Notes under the pieces: generated by a model
Databases searched by the model: none
Told to the model about the DNA's origin: nothing
Seen by the model: only the letters and a program-made list of their open reading frames with translations
Shown: one piece after another, positions 1 through 9,214 of the stretch
How positions within the stretch are numbered: the stretch's first letter is position 1
How the letters are laid out: each line of letters opens with the position of its first letter
Made by a program: the position numbers and the translations under genes
Assembly (NCBI GenBank): GCA_023404675.1
Contig: JAEYAW010000030.1
Span: 496,001 to 560,000 of the forward strand
DNA length: 64,000 nt
Direction of reading: 5' to 3'
Source of the DNA: Pseudomonadota bacterium
Lineage (GTDB): Bacteria; Pseudomonadota; Alphaproteobacteria; Rhizobiales; Xanthobacteraceae

Positions 1-265
1 GCGACGGCAACCCCGCCTCGAACGCGCGCTGCATCAGAACCGCCTCCGCATCGAGCCCCGCAGCACGCTCGGGCGAGGCCCCATAGCCCGGCGGCGCGCG
101 GCGCAGAATAGCGCCGATGGTGCCATCGGGATGGGCGACGTCGAGCGACCAGGTTTCCTGACTGGCACCACCCGACAAACGTGCGGCGCGTGCGAGTCCT
201 GTCGCACCGGGAAACCAGCGCGGCACGCGCAGGGCAAGCTGCTCTTCCGTTGTGACGGATGTCAT
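1..265 (-). CDS. Aminoglycoside phosphotransferase/choline kinase-like protein (N-terminal part only)
   Basis: The window edge cuts this gene, leaving about 88 N-terminal residues read leftward from the ATG at 265. The segment LSGGASQETWSLD followed by ILRRAPPGYG resembles the nucleotide-binding N-lobe of the APH-fold kinases that often sit with acyl-CoA dehydrogenases (the ACAD10/11-associated phosphotransferase type). In that family the SGG-x-SxET stretch acts as a glycine-rich loop. The neighbouring enoyl-CoA hydratase and short-chain dehydrogenase fit a fatty-acid degradation setting. The catalytic aspartates would lie beyond the edge, so activity cannot be judged, and the assignment is by family resemblance of a short fragment. 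Confidence 0.6.
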   Translation of the reverse strand, partial: MTSVTTEEQLALRVPRWFPGATGLARAARLSGGASQETWSLDVAHPDGTIGAILRRAPPGYGASPERAAGLDAEAVLMQRAFEAGLPS

Positions 266-376
266 GACGCTTGATGACATGATGCAATCCGGACCGCGAC
301 ACTGCACCGGCGGACGCCCAGAAGCGGACAGACGCCCTCCTGAAACGCCCGGCTGTGCAAACCGCGCAACAAACGT

Positions 377-1180
377 TTACTGGCCCGTGAATTTCGCCGG
401 ACGCTTCTCAATGAAGGCCGACACGCCTTCGATGAAGTCCGTCGTTGCGCCGGCCTGACGCTGGGCGAACTGCTCGGCGTCGAGCTGCTCCTCGAACGAA
501 TTGGCCTCGCTGTCCCAGTACAGCTTGCGGATCAGCGACAGTGCGATTGTCGGCCCGTTCGCCAGATCCTCGGCGAGCTTCTTGGTCTCGCCGGCCAGCT
601 CGGCATCATCATACACGCGGTTGACGAGCCCCCATTCCAGCGCCTTCTCGGCAGGAAGCCGTTCGCCGAGCAACGATAGTTCAAGCGAGCGCGCGCGGCC
701 GACAAGGCGCGGCAGCAGCCACGTCGAGCCGCAATCGGGCACGAGGCCGATGCGGCGGAACGCCTGCAGGAAATAGGCCGACTTCGCCATCAGCACGATG
801 TCGCCCATCAGCGCGAAGCTCATGCCCGCGCCCGCGGCCGGACCGTTGACCGAAGTGATCAGCGGACAATGCAGGTTGCGCAACCGCCGCAGGAAAGGAT
901 GAAAGGCCGTCTCGAGCGATACGCCCGCATTGCTGCGGCCCGGCTTTGATCCCGCCGCCGGGTTGTTACGGCCCTGCAGGTTGGCGCCGGTGCAGAACGC
1001 CCGGCCCGCGCCCGTCATCACAAGGCAACGCACCTCGCTGCGACGATCCTCGATCTCGTCCATCGCCTCGCTCAACCCCTTGAGCATGTCCATAGAGACG
1101 GCGTTCATCACCTCCTGATGATCGAGCGTGAGCGTGGCGACCGGGCCGGCGATCTCCAGCGTGGCGTGCGTGAATTGCAT
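377..1180 (-). CDS. Enoyl-CoA hydratase/isomerase family protein
   Basis: A 267-residue crotonase-fold protein starting MQFTHATLEIAG, the usual length for the family. The oxyanion-hole region is visible as GAGRAFCTGANLQ near residue 65 and NGPAAGAGMS near residue 110, and the C-terminus ends in the EKRPAKFTGQ motif common to PaaG/enoyl-CoA hydratases. A longer in-frame reading exists to 1303, but the ATG at 1180 gives the expected crotonase N-terminus. It probably hydrates or isomerises an enoyl-CoA thioester in beta-oxidation. A divergently transcribed SDR starts 226 bp away. The substrate cannot be told from sequence. Confidence 0.85.
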   Translation of the reverse strand: MQFTHATLEIAGPVATLTLDHQEVMNAVSMDMLKGLSEAMDEIEDRRSEVRCLVMTGAGRAFCTGANLQGRNNPAAGSKPGRSNAGVSLETAFHPFLRRLRNLHCPLITSVNGPAAGAGMSFALMGDIVLMAKSAYFLQAFRRIGLVPDCGSTWLLPRLVGRARSLELSLLGERLPAEKALEWGLVNRVYDDAELAGETKKLAEDLANGPTIALSLIRKLYWDSEANSFEEQLDAEQFAQRQAGATTDFIEGVSAFIEKRPAKFTGQ

Positions 1181-1406
1181 TGCGTTTCCTCGCGATTGAA
1201 TGTCGAGCCTCATTCCATGCGGCCCGGATGTTTCGGCCGTCAAGTATTCCCAACGCGGGACCGCCGTCAACGGGCTGGCGCGGGCGGCAAGCCCTTCGCA
1301 CATCGCCGATGGCCTGGCTTGCGTTGAGACGCGGAACGGGGTTTGTGGTGACCCAACCGCCAGATCTGATGGCGGAGCAAAAGATCAAATTGGGAGAGGA
1401 AACGGA

Positions 1407-2189
1407 ATGGGCATCTTCGATCTGTCGAACCGTGTCGCCGTCATCACCGGCGGCAATGGCGGCATCGGACTTGGTATTGCCGAGGCTCTGGCGGCGGAGG
1501 GCTGCGCGGTGTCGCTGTGGGGCCGCAACGCCGACAAGAACAGAGCCGCCGCCGAGAAGATCGCCGCGCTCGGCAAGGGCGCTGTCGATACCCGCGTCTG
1601 CGATGTCAGCGACGCCGCCTCAGTTCAGGCCGCGATGACCGCCACGCTCGACAGGTTCGGCCGGGTCGACGGCTGTTTCGCCAATGCCGGCATCAGCGGC
1701 GGCGGACGACGCGCGTTCGTCGACCGCACCGAGGACGAATGGCGAACGATGTTCGCCACCAATCTCGATGGCGTCTTCCATGTCCTGCAGGCCGCGGCCC
1801 GGCACATGACCGAGCGCGCCGGAAAGGGCGATGCATTCGGGCGGCTGTGCGCGACATCGAGCCTCGCATCGATCTTCGGCACCGCAAGAAACGAGCATTA
1901 CGCCGCCACCAAGGCCGCCATCAACGCGCTGGTGCGCGCGCTTGCTGTCGAACTGGCGCGTTATGGCGTCACCGCGAACGCGATCCTTCCCGGCTGGATC
2001 AGAAGCGACATGACCGCCGGCGTGCTGGCGCAGCCGAAATTTGTCGACGCCGTGATGCCGCGCATCCCGATGCGGCGCTTCGGCGAGCCGTCCGATTTCG
2101 GCGGCATCGCCGTCTATCTGATGAGTCAGGCGTCGTCGTATCACACAGCCGACTGCTTCGTGATCGACGGCGGCTATACCGCGTTCTGA
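1407..2189 (+). CDS. Short-chain dehydrogenase/reductase (SDR) family oxidoreductase
   Basis: A 260-residue classical SDR. It has the NAD(P)-binding TGGNGGIGLGIA motif near residue 15, the NAG motif (CFANAGISGG) near 90, the catalytic serine region near residue 150 (TSSLASIFG), a YAATKAA active-site Tyr/Lys, and a C-terminal IDGGYTAF typical of FabG-like enzymes. The start is the ATG at 1407, preceded by GGGAGAGGAAACGGA, a good ribosome binding site; the longer in-frame extension to 1200 lacks family similarity. It is probably a 3-hydroxyacyl-CoA or alcohol dehydrogenase linked to the adjacent enoyl-CoA hydratase. The exact substrate is unknown. Confidence 0.87.
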   Translation: MGIFDLSNRVAVITGGNGGIGLGIAEALAAEGCAVSLWGRNADKNRAAAEKIAALGKGAVDTRVCDVSDAASVQAAMTATLDRFGRVDGCFANAGISGGGRRAFVDRTEDEWRTMFATNLDGVFHVLQAAARHMTERAGKGDAFGRLCATSSLASIFGTARNEHYAATKAAINALVRALAVELARYGVTANAILPGWIRSDMTAGVLAQPKFVDAVMPRIPMRRFGEPSDFGGIAVYLMSQASSYHTADCFVIDGGYTAF

Positions 2190-2232
2190 GAAACCCCGCC
2201 GGAGAAAAGGCGCGCCGCATCGCGACAAACAA

Positions 2233-2257
2233 AAGGGGAGGATTCCATCCTCCCCTT
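2233..2257. terminator. Bidirectional intrinsic terminator
   Basis: A perfect 11-bp stem (AAGGGGAGGAT / ATCCTCCCCTT) with a 3-nt loop lies between the convergent SDR and small secreted-protein genes. On the minus strand it runs into TTTTGTTTG, a good U-tract; on the plus strand the tract is weak. Confidence 0.8.
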
Positions 2258-2301
2258 CAAGCCTTTGGAATGGCTATCGGCTTCGACGAACGATGGTCCG
2301 T

Positions 2302-2607
2302 CTACCAGCCGCGATAGCCGTAGCCATAGCGCGGCCCGTAAGGACGCGGACCATAGTAGCGCGGGCCACCGTAATATCTGCGCGGCGGACCATAGAAGCC
2401 CGGCCCCACCACGACAGGTCCGCCATAGTAATAATTCGGCCTGCGCCAGCAGCGGCCCCACGCATCACAGACCAGACGCACGCTCTCGATACCAGACGGC
2501 ACAGTCTGCGCGAGCGGCGCAAGCGGCACCGCATTCGCCGCTCCCGATGCGAGAACGGCTCCGCCTGCAAGAGCGAGGCCCGCCAGCATGGCTTTGAAAC
2601 GATTCAT
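2302..2607 (-). CDS. Small secreted Tyr/Gly/Pro-rich protein
   Basis: A 101-residue protein beginning MNRFKAMLAGLALAGGAVLA, a clear Sec signal peptide with probable cleavage after ASGAANA. The middle has the short VCDAWGRCWRRPNYYYG segment with two Cys, and the last 45 residues are repetitive Tyr, Gly, Pro and Arg (GGPRYYGPRPYGPRYGYGYRGW). Similar small exported proteins are common in Bradyrhizobiaceae but have no known function. The start at 2607 has GGAGGAGC upstream; upstream in-frame sequence adds no signal-like residues. It is probably periplasmic. Confidence 0.72.
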   Translation of the reverse strand: MNRFKAMLAGLALAGGAVLASGAANAVPLAPLAQTVPSGIESVRLVCDAWGRCWRRPNYYYGGPVVVGPGFYGPPRRYYGGPRYYGPRPYGPRYGYGYRGW

Positions 2608-2887
2608 CGTTGCTCCTCCTGATTGGACGAGCGGACGATTTGGACAAACGAATACGGCGAGAAAAGCATCGGGATAAGAATAATTTTCTGAACGGACGTT
2701 CATGATGCAGACCTCGAAGTATTTCATTCCACCTCAACCGCTCTGCGTTTCGCGACCATATCGAACGGCATGCGACAGCGCCTGCGTCACGCCGAAATTT
2801 TCACGCTCCGGACGCGGAACTTTCGCAAACTCCCCCAGTTATGAGCCAAGCCAGACTTAGGGCAGGATTCAAACAACAGGGGCTGAC

Positions 2888-3139
2888 ATGGAAGGTGCAG
2901 GTGTAGGTTGGATCGCCGCGATCATCATCGGCGGCTTTGCCGGATGGTTCGCGTCCATGTTCATGAAGAGCGACACCGGCATCTTCATGAATATCATTCT
3001 CGGAATCATCGGCGCTGCGATTGCCAGCGCGCTGTTCAGCCTTCTCGGCGTCTCGTTCGGCGGCTGGCTGGGCTATCTGGTCGCGGGCTTCATCGGCGCC
3101 TGCATCCTGATCGGCGGCGCGCGCGCCATACGGGGGTGA
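2888..3139 (+). CDS. GlsB/YeaQ/YmgE family stress-response membrane protein
   Basis: An 83-residue, very hydrophobic protein with three predicted membrane helices (about residues 7-25, 33-53 and 58-77) and glycine-rich packing motifs (GGFAGWFAS, NIILGIIGA, AGFIGACILIGG). This is the pattern of the transglycosylase-associated/GlsB family. The role in the family is unclear; members are often stress-induced. An intrinsic terminator follows 37 bp downstream, so it is probably monocistronic. Confidence 0.88.
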   Translation: MEGAGVGWIAAIIIGGFAGWFASMFMKSDTGIFMNIILGIIGAAIASALFSLLGVSFGGWLGYLVAGFIGACILIGGARAIRG

Positions 3140-3175
3140 GGTTCTCCGATCCCGAAAAGCAAAGGATCTCGGAAG

Positions 3176-3198
3176 GCGGGGCTCGCGGCCCCGCTTTT
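3176..3198 (+). terminator. Intrinsic terminator after the GlsB-like gene
   Basis: A GC-rich 7-bp stem (GCGGGGC / GCCCCGC) with a 5-nt loop is followed directly by TTTT, 37 bp downstream of the GlsB-like stop codon. Confidence 0.75.
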
Positions 3199-3355
3199 GC
3201 GTTGAGCCCCGCTTTTGCGCGAAAATCGGCCGGCGGGACTGGACAAGCCGCCCTAGCCTCCATAGAAGAACGTCCGACGAGCCCGGATTTACGAATCCGG
3301 TGACCGGTGATTGCAAGGCGACTTGCGAGCGGGCTGCCAAGCCTTTGAAATCACT

Positions 3356-3429
3356 TGGGGGATCGTCTAATGGTAGGACTGCAGACTCTGACTCTGCCTG
3401 TCTAGGTTCGAATCCTAGTCCCCCAGCCA
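3356..3429 (+). tRNA. tRNA-Gln (anticodon CTG)
   Basis: A 74-nt cloverleaf. The acceptor arms TGGGGGA/TCCCCCA are followed by discriminator G and an encoded CCA (3427-3429). The anticodon stem GCAGA/TCTGC encloses the loop CTCTGAC with anticodon CTG (reads CAG). The T-arm contains GGTTCGAATCC. The U at position 1 pairing with A72 is typical of tRNA-Gln. Confidence 0.95.
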
Positions 3430-3586
3430 ATCCGTCGCTTCAGCAATAAAGTTCAAACAGACAATCGAAACCGTCGCCCTGCGCGGCCGCCCGATTATCG
3501 ACAAGGTTCGGCAAGCAACAGCCGGGGCGATGCGCTCGCCCCGGCTGTTGTCGGTCTCGCCGCTTGTCAGCTGGCGTAATCCCTTC

Positions 3587-4218
3587 TCACGCCGCGTCGG
3601 CCTGGGGCGCGGGAAGGTCCGCGAGCCATTCCCGGGCGAGTGCCAGATCGGCCTGCGCCAATTGATGCCCGGCCGGCAGCAGCCGGTGGTCCACCTTCGC
3701 GCCGGCCGCCTCCAGCAGCGCAGCCAGCCGCCCGGCATTCTCAGCCGGCACGATGGGATCCCAGCGGCCAGAGGTGATCAGCACCGGCTTGCCGGTGAGA
3801 TCGCCACGCACCGGCGCGGTGAGCGGCACCATGGCCCGCAGCAGCACTGCACCCGCCAGCACCTCCGGCCGCAGCATCAGCATGGCGGCGGCGATGTTGG
3901 CGCCATTGGAGAAGCCGAGCGCGACCGGCCTTGCGATGCCGTAACGCACCCGCGCCTCCTCGACGAAGGCGGCGAGGTCGTGCGCACGCCGCACGACATC
4001 GGCCTCGTCGAACACCCCTTCCGACAGACGGCGGAAGAAACGCGGCATGCCGTTCTCCAGCACCTGCCCCCGCACCGAGAGCAGCGCCGATCCCGGCGAG
4101 AGCGCCTGACCGAGCGGGATCAGGTCGCTCTCGTCACCGCCCGTGCCGTGTAGCAGCAGGAGCGGCGGAGCCTCGGGAAGGTTTCCCGGCTCGAAGCGGT
4201 GCACTAAGGACAGTTCGG

Positions 4219-4222
<4 letters not shown>
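3587..4222 (-). CDS. Alpha/beta hydrolase (carboxylesterase/phospholipase family, MhqD-like)
   Basis: A 211-residue serine hydrolase of the small carboxylesterase type: LLLLHGTGGDESDL oxyanion region near residue 22, a GFSNGAN nucleophile elbow near residue 105, the acid-bearing segment SGRWDPIVP near 150, and the catalytic His in LLPAGHQL near 185. It overlaps the upstream ring-cleaving dioxygenase-like gene by 4 bp (ATGA), so the two are translationally coupled. This pairing matches the MhqO/MhqD hydroquinone/quinone-detoxification arrangement. The exact ester substrate is unknown. Confidence 0.82.
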
Positions 4223-5157
<935 letters not shown>

Positions 5158-5255
5158 TGCCGTTCTCCTTCCATCGGCGGCGCGGTGTTGCGCCGTGTTG
5201 GAATGGATATTGGCGCGTTCCTGTGCATAGACAATCTGGCAATACATGACATGAC

Positions 5256-5274
5256 TGTCTACAATATGGAGACA
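5256..5274. promoter_or_regulatory. Candidate LysR-type operator
   Basis: The inverted repeat TGTCT-N9-AGACA lies between the divergent VOC dioxygenase gene and the LysR gene, 13 bp before the LysR start codon. A short dyad with a central spacer in the divergent region is typical of LysR-family binding sites. This is inference from position and symmetry only. Confidence 0.45.
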
Positions 5275-5287
5275 ATCGGAGGGCGCG

Positions 5288-6172
5288 ATGGACCGGCTCA
5301 CGGCGCTGAAAGTGTTTGCGAAGGTCGTGGAACTGGGGAGCTTTTCCGAAGCCGGACGCGCGCTGCGGCTATCCCGTTCGGTGGTCAGCAAATACATCGG
5401 CGAGCTTGAGAACGAGCTGGGCGTGCAGCTTCTGAACCGCACCACCCGCAAGGTGGGCCCGACCGAGAACGGCCAGGCTTATTTCGAGCGGGTGATCGGC
5501 ATCCTCGCCGACCTCGACGCAGCGGATCAGATCGCCACGCGCGCGCAGGCCGCGCCCACCGGGCTGCTGCGGGTCAACGCTCCGATGTCGTTCGGCACGC
5601 TGAAACTCGGGCCCGCGCTCGCAGCGTTCATGGGCCGCCATCCCGAACTGCGTGTGCAGCTCACATTGTCCGACGAGCATGTCGATCCGGTGCAGGACGG
5701 GCTCGATGTCACGCTGCGGATCGCCGAACTGGAGTCCTCAAGCCTGATCGCCCGGCGCATCATGCCGGTGCCGCGCGTGGTCTGCGCCTCTCCCGGCTAC
5801 TACGCGCAGGCGGGGACGCCGCAGCATCCCACCGACCTGCGCGACCACACCTGCCTGACCTATGGCTATCTCTCCACCGGCAACCAGTGGAAGCTAAGCG
5901 GCCCCGACGGCGACCACTGGATCCAGCCGCCATGGACGCTGTGCGCCAACAATGCCGAGGTGCTGCGCGATTCGGCTGTCGCCGGATGCGGCATCGTGCT
6001 GGTCCCCGCCTTCATCGCGGAGGACGCCCTGGCGCGCGGCGATCTGGTCCCTTGTCTGACGGATTATGCCGCGCCGCCGCTGACGCTCTACGCCATCTAT
6101 CCGCCGACACGGCACCTGGCGGTGAAGGTGCGCACCTTCATCGATTTTCTGGTGGAGCGGTTTTCCCGATAA
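5288..6172 (+). CDS. LysR family transcriptional regulator
   Basis: A 294-residue LysR protein: N-terminal winged helix-turn-helix (MDRLTALKVFAKVVELGSFS through LSRSVVSKYIGELENELG) and a substrate-binding domain from about residue 90 (PTGLLRVNAPMSFGTLKLGP) as in the CrgA/DmlR-like subgroup. It is divergent from the MhqO/MhqD-like pair, so it is the likely regulator of that pair, probably responding to a quinone or related electrophile. The start has GGAGGGCG upstream. Confidence 0.9.
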   Translation: MDRLTALKVFAKVVELGSFSEAGRALRLSRSVVSKYIGELENELGVQLLNRTTRKVGPTENGQAYFERVIGILADLDAADQIATRAQAAPTGLLRVNAPMSFGTLKLGPALAAFMGRHPELRVQLTLSDEHVDPVQDGLDVTLRIAELESSSLIARRIMPVPRVVCASPGYYAQAGTPQHPTDLRDHTCLTYGYLSTGNQWKLSGPDGDHWIQPPWTLCANNAEVLRDSAVAGCGIVLVPAFIAEDALARGDLVPCLTDYAAPPLTLYAIYPPTRHLAVKVRTFIDFLVERFSR

Positions 6173-6179
6173 TCAAAAA

Positions 6180-6204
6180 GATGCCCGCGACCGGCGCGGG
6201 CATC
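6180..6204. terminator. Bidirectional intrinsic terminator
   Basis: A 10-bp perfect stem GATGCCCGCG/CGCGGGCATC with a 5-nt loop lies between convergent lysR and acyl-CoA dehydrogenase genes. It is followed by TGTTGTTT on the plus strand and TTTTTGATT on the minus strand. Confidence 0.85.
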
Positions 6205-6226
6205 TGTTGTTTCAGGTGGCGGGATC

Positions 6227-7399
6227 TTACAGCGAGCGCGAGATCAGAACCTTCATGATCTCGTTGGTGCCGCCATAGATTCGCTGCACGCGCGCATCGC
6301 GATACATCCGCGCGATCGGATACTCGTTCATGAAACCGTATCCGCCATGCAGCTGCAGGCACTCGTCCACGATCTTGCACTGCAGATCGGAGAGCCAATA
6401 CTTCGCCATCGATGCGGTGACGGCGTCGAGCTTGCCCTCGATGTGGCGCGCAACACAGTCGTTGTAGAACACGCGGCCGATCGTCGCCTCGGTTTTCAGC
6501 TCGGCCAGCTTGAACTGGGTGTTTTGGAAATCGAGGATCGATTTTCCGAACGCCTTGCGCTCCTTGACGTAGTCGATGGTCACTGCCAGCGCGCGCTCGA
6601 TCATCGAGATCGCCTGCGCACCGATCAGCAGGCGCTCCTGCGGCAGCTGCTGCATCAGCTGATAGAAGCCCTGCCCCTCGTCGCGCCCGAGCAGGTTGGA
6701 GGTCGGCACCCGCACGTCGTTGAAGAACAGCTCGGAGGTGTCGTTGGCCTTGAGGCCGATCTTGTCGAGGTTGCGGCCGCGCTCAAACCCCTCGACCTCG
6801 TCCGTCTCCACCACGATCAGCGAGGTGCCCTTTGCGCCCTGCGACGGATCGGTCTTGCTGACGACGATGATCAGGTTGGCCAACTGCCCGTTGGTGATGA
6901 AGGTTTTCGAGCCGTTGATCGCGTAGGAATTGCCGACCTTGTCGGCGCGGGTCTTGACGCCCTGAAGGTCGGAGCCGGCGCCCGGCTCGGTCATGGCGAT
7001 GGCGCCGATCAGTTCGCCCGTGGCGAGGCGGGGCAGCCACTTCTTCTTCTGTTCCTCGGAACCGTAGTGATAGATATACGGCGCGACGATCGCGTTATGC
7101 AGGCAGATTCCGAAACCATCGAGGCCGAGATGGCTGAGCGTCTCGGCGATCGCGCTCTCATGGGCATAGGTGCCGCCGGAGCCGCCATATTCTTCCGGCA
7201 TCGAGGCGCACAGCAAACCAGCCGCGCCAGCCTTGGTCCAGGCGTCGCGATCGACCATCTCGTTCTTCTCGAACTCGTCGTACCGCGGGGCGATCTCCGC
7301 GGAGAGGAAGCGGCCCGCCATGTCGTAGAGCATCTCGACATCGCCCTGAGCCCAGGCGGGCGACGGCACCTGCAGAACCGAACGAGGATTGGTAGACAC
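6227..7399 (-). CDS. Acyl-CoA dehydrogenase family protein
   Basis: A 390-residue flavoprotein of the standard ACAD length. It shows MPEEYGGSGGTYAHE near residue 65, the AMTEPGAGSDLQGVKTRA and KTFITNGQ FAD/substrate segments near residues 130-165, ERLLIGAQAISMIERAL near 240, and LHGGYGFMNEYPIARMYRDARVQRIYGGTNEIMK near the C-terminus, with the catalytic Glu expected in the GGTNE region. The GTG at 7399 is preferred because AAAGGAAA lies 8 bp upstream; the in-frame TTG at 7420 is an alternative. It catalyses the FAD-dependent alpha,beta-dehydrogenation of an acyl-CoA, and an enoyl-CoA hydratase gene follows the logic upstream. The chain-length preference is unknown. Confidence 0.9.
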   Translation of the reverse strand: MSTNPRSVLQVPSPAWAQGDVEMLYDMAGRFLSAEIAPRYDEFEKNEMVDRDAWTKAGAAGLLCASMPEEYGGSGGTYAHESAIAETLSHLGLDGFGICLHNAIVAPYIYHYGSEEQKKKWLPRLATGELIGAIAMTEPGAGSDLQGVKTRADKVGNSYAINGSKTFITNGQLANLIIVVSKTDPSQGAKGTSLIVVETDEVEGFERGRNLDKIGLKANDTSELFFNDVRVPTSNLLGRDEGQGFYQLMQQLPQERLLIGAQAISMIERALAVTIDYVKERKAFGKSILDFQNTQFKLAELKTEATIGRVFYNDCVARHIEGKLDAVTASMAKYWLSDLQCKIVDECLQLHGGYGFMNEYPIARMYRDARVQRIYGGTNEIMKVLISRSL

Positions 7400-7530
7400 G
7401 GCGCGTTTCCTTTCAGCCAATTTTGTTAAGTGACCGGCAGGTAACCGGCCTGTTCGTATCCCCGTAACACGGTTCGCTCGGGGTCAACAAGGACCCTCCC
7501 GTTCAGACGGGGCGTCAAAAATACCGCCGC

Positions 7531-8343
7531 CTACCGCCCCGTGAAGCGCGGCGGCCGCTTCTCGACGAAACTGGCCACACCCTCCTTGAAATCTTCGCAG
7601 GCCAATGACAGTTCCATGGCCGCGTTCGCCGCGATGGTGGCTTCGGCCATGCTCTGGAACGGCACGTCGTAAAGCTGGCGCTTGATGACGCCCATCGAGC
7701 GCGGCGATACGAAGTCCACCAGCTCCCGGACATAGTCCAGCGTCTTCTCACGCAGCTGGTCCGCCGGGTGGACCTGATTGACAAGCCCCATCCGCAGCGC
7801 CTCGGCGGCGGACACACGCCGCGACGACAGCAGCATATCCATCGCGTTGGCATGTCCGACGACGCGCGGAAGCATCCAGCTGATGCCGTGCTCGGCGATC
7901 AGGCCGCGCCGGGAGAAGGCGGTGGTGAACACGATGTTGTCGGCGGCGAAACGCAGATCGCAATACAGCGCGTGCACGAGGCCGATGCCCGCCACCGCGC
8001 CGTTCAGCATGCCGATGACCGGCTTCGGAATGGCCGGATAGAATCCGTACCGCGTCTGCCAGTCGGGACGCCTGTTCATGTCGAAGCGTTCGACCAGCCC
8101 GCGCTTTCTGATGTCATCCGGCGCGATGGTCTTGAGGTTCTCCATGTCCGCGCCGGCACAGAACGCGCGCCCTGCGCCGGTCAGGATGATGGCGCGGACG
8201 CCATCATCGGCCGCCGCGCTTTCCATGGCCTGACGCACCTCCTGCTCCATCACCGGATTCCACGCATTCATGCGGTCCGGGCGGTTCAGCGTGATGGTCG
8301 CGATCTTGTGCTCGACATCGTAGAGAATACACTCGAAACTCAT
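7531..8343 (-). CDS. Enoyl-CoA hydratase-related protein
   Basis: A 270-residue crotonase-family protein beginning MSFECILYDVEHKIATITLN. Oxyanion-hole motifs are GAGRAFCAGADMENL near residue 60 and MLNGAVAGIG near residue 113, and the C-terminus ends in KRPPRFTGR. Upstream on the same strand is an NTF2-like gene 9 bp away, so the two are probably cotranscribed, and the acyl-CoA dehydrogenase follows 131 bp downstream. It probably acts on an enoyl-CoA in a degradation pathway. It is similar in layout to the hydratase at 377-1180 but clearly a different paralogue. Confidence 0.87.
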   Translation of the reverse strand: MSFECILYDVEHKIATITLNRPDRMNAWNPVMEQEVRQAMESAAADDGVRAIILTGAGRAFCAGADMENLKTIAPDDIRKRGLVERFDMNRRPDWQTRYGFYPAIPKPVIGMLNGAVAGIGLVHALYCDLRFAADNIVFTTAFSRRGLIAEHGISWMLPRVVGHANAMDMLLSSRRVSAAEALRMGLVNQVHPADQLREKTLDYVRELVDFVSPRSMGVIKRQLYDVPFQSMAEATIAANAAMELSLACEDFKEGVASFVEKRPPRFTGR

Positions 8344-8352
8344 ACTTTCTCC

Positions 8353-8865
8353 TCAGGTTCTGTTCTTGATCCGCCAGTGCAGCGGCTTTTTCAGATAATC
8401 CACGGTCTCGGCCCGCACCCGCAGCCAGCCGGCCCAACGCGCGAAAATCTTCGCCATCCGCTCGGGTTCGACACCAAGCTGCTGCATCGCGACCCCGCCG
8501 TTGACGGATTCGCGATATTCAGAAATCAGTCCGTCGCGGATCACGAACCGGCTCATGCCGTCAATCACCACGAACTTTCCCTTGAACTGCGGCACCAGCG
8601 ACGTGAAGCTCGACAGCGACCATGCATAGCCGATGGTGCCGTCGAACACCGGATCGAACATCTCCCAGCGATAGTCGTCGTCCGCGTCACGGCGGAACAG
8701 ATTTTCCAACATATGGGAAATGCTGGTGCGCCCCTCATGCGCGCCGTAGATGTAATCATAATAGACCGCATCCTCGGTGAAACAGCGCGCGAACCGCGCT
8801 CCGTCGGCGGCTTCCGCGGCCAGCGTCATCTCGTCGATCAGCGCGGCAAATTGCTTGCTGTCCAC
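8353..8865 (-). CDS. NTF2/SnoaL-like nuclear transport factor family protein
   Basis: A 170-residue protein of the SnoaL-like cone fold: an N-terminal helix pair (FAALIDEMTLAAEAADGARFARCF), the EDAVYYDYIYGAHEGRTSI segment and beta strands (FDPVFDGTIGYAWSLSSFTS, KFVVIDGMSRFVIRDGLISEYRESV). Members serve as small isomerases, hydrolases or dimer platforms, and no catalytic residue can be assigned here. It lies immediately upstream of the enoyl-CoA hydratase gene in the same direction, so it probably participates in the same acyl-CoA pathway. Confidence 0.75.
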   Translation of the reverse strand: MDSKQFAALIDEMTLAAEAADGARFARCFTEDAVYYDYIYGAHEGRTSISHMLENLFRRDADDDYRWEMFDPVFDGTIGYAWSLSSFTSLVPQFKGKFVVIDGMSRFVIRDGLISEYRESVNGGVAMQQLGVEPERMAKIFARWAGWLRVRAETVDYLKKPLHWRIKNRT

Positions 8866-9214
8866 TATTCCCTCCCGCCAGGCAGCTGCCGCTTGAGCGG
8901 CCTATTTTGCTTGGCCTCACATGACCACGGGATTCGGGCGCAGGCTATAAAATTGCGGAGCACAGGCCCCCGCCGACGAACAATATTGCCTGCTGCACCG
9001 CACTGTTTCGCTTGTGCCAGAGCTGCTTTCACGCTCTAATGCTTTCAGAGGCGCGACGTCGCCTCGTTTCGCGCGCTCCAGCGTTGCAGCGCGCCCGGCA
9101 AAGGCTGCCAAGCCCCGCGAAGGGCACCCTCGCGAAGGGACGGCTGTTGCCTTCCGCTCACCACCCGCCGCGAGATGGTCGCCTCCTTCGCTCCTCGTCA
9201 GCGCGGAGACACCC
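8866..9214. other. Intergenic region with divergent promoters expected
   Basis: About 350 bp separate the divergent NTF2-like and cbbQ-like genes. The sequence is GC-rich on the right half and contains a slightly AT-richer patch (GGCTATAAAATTGCGG, about 8943-8958). No convincing ORF with codon bias, tRNA or terminator was seen; a plus-strand in-frame extension of cbbQ runs through it but carries no family similarity. Confidence 0.5.
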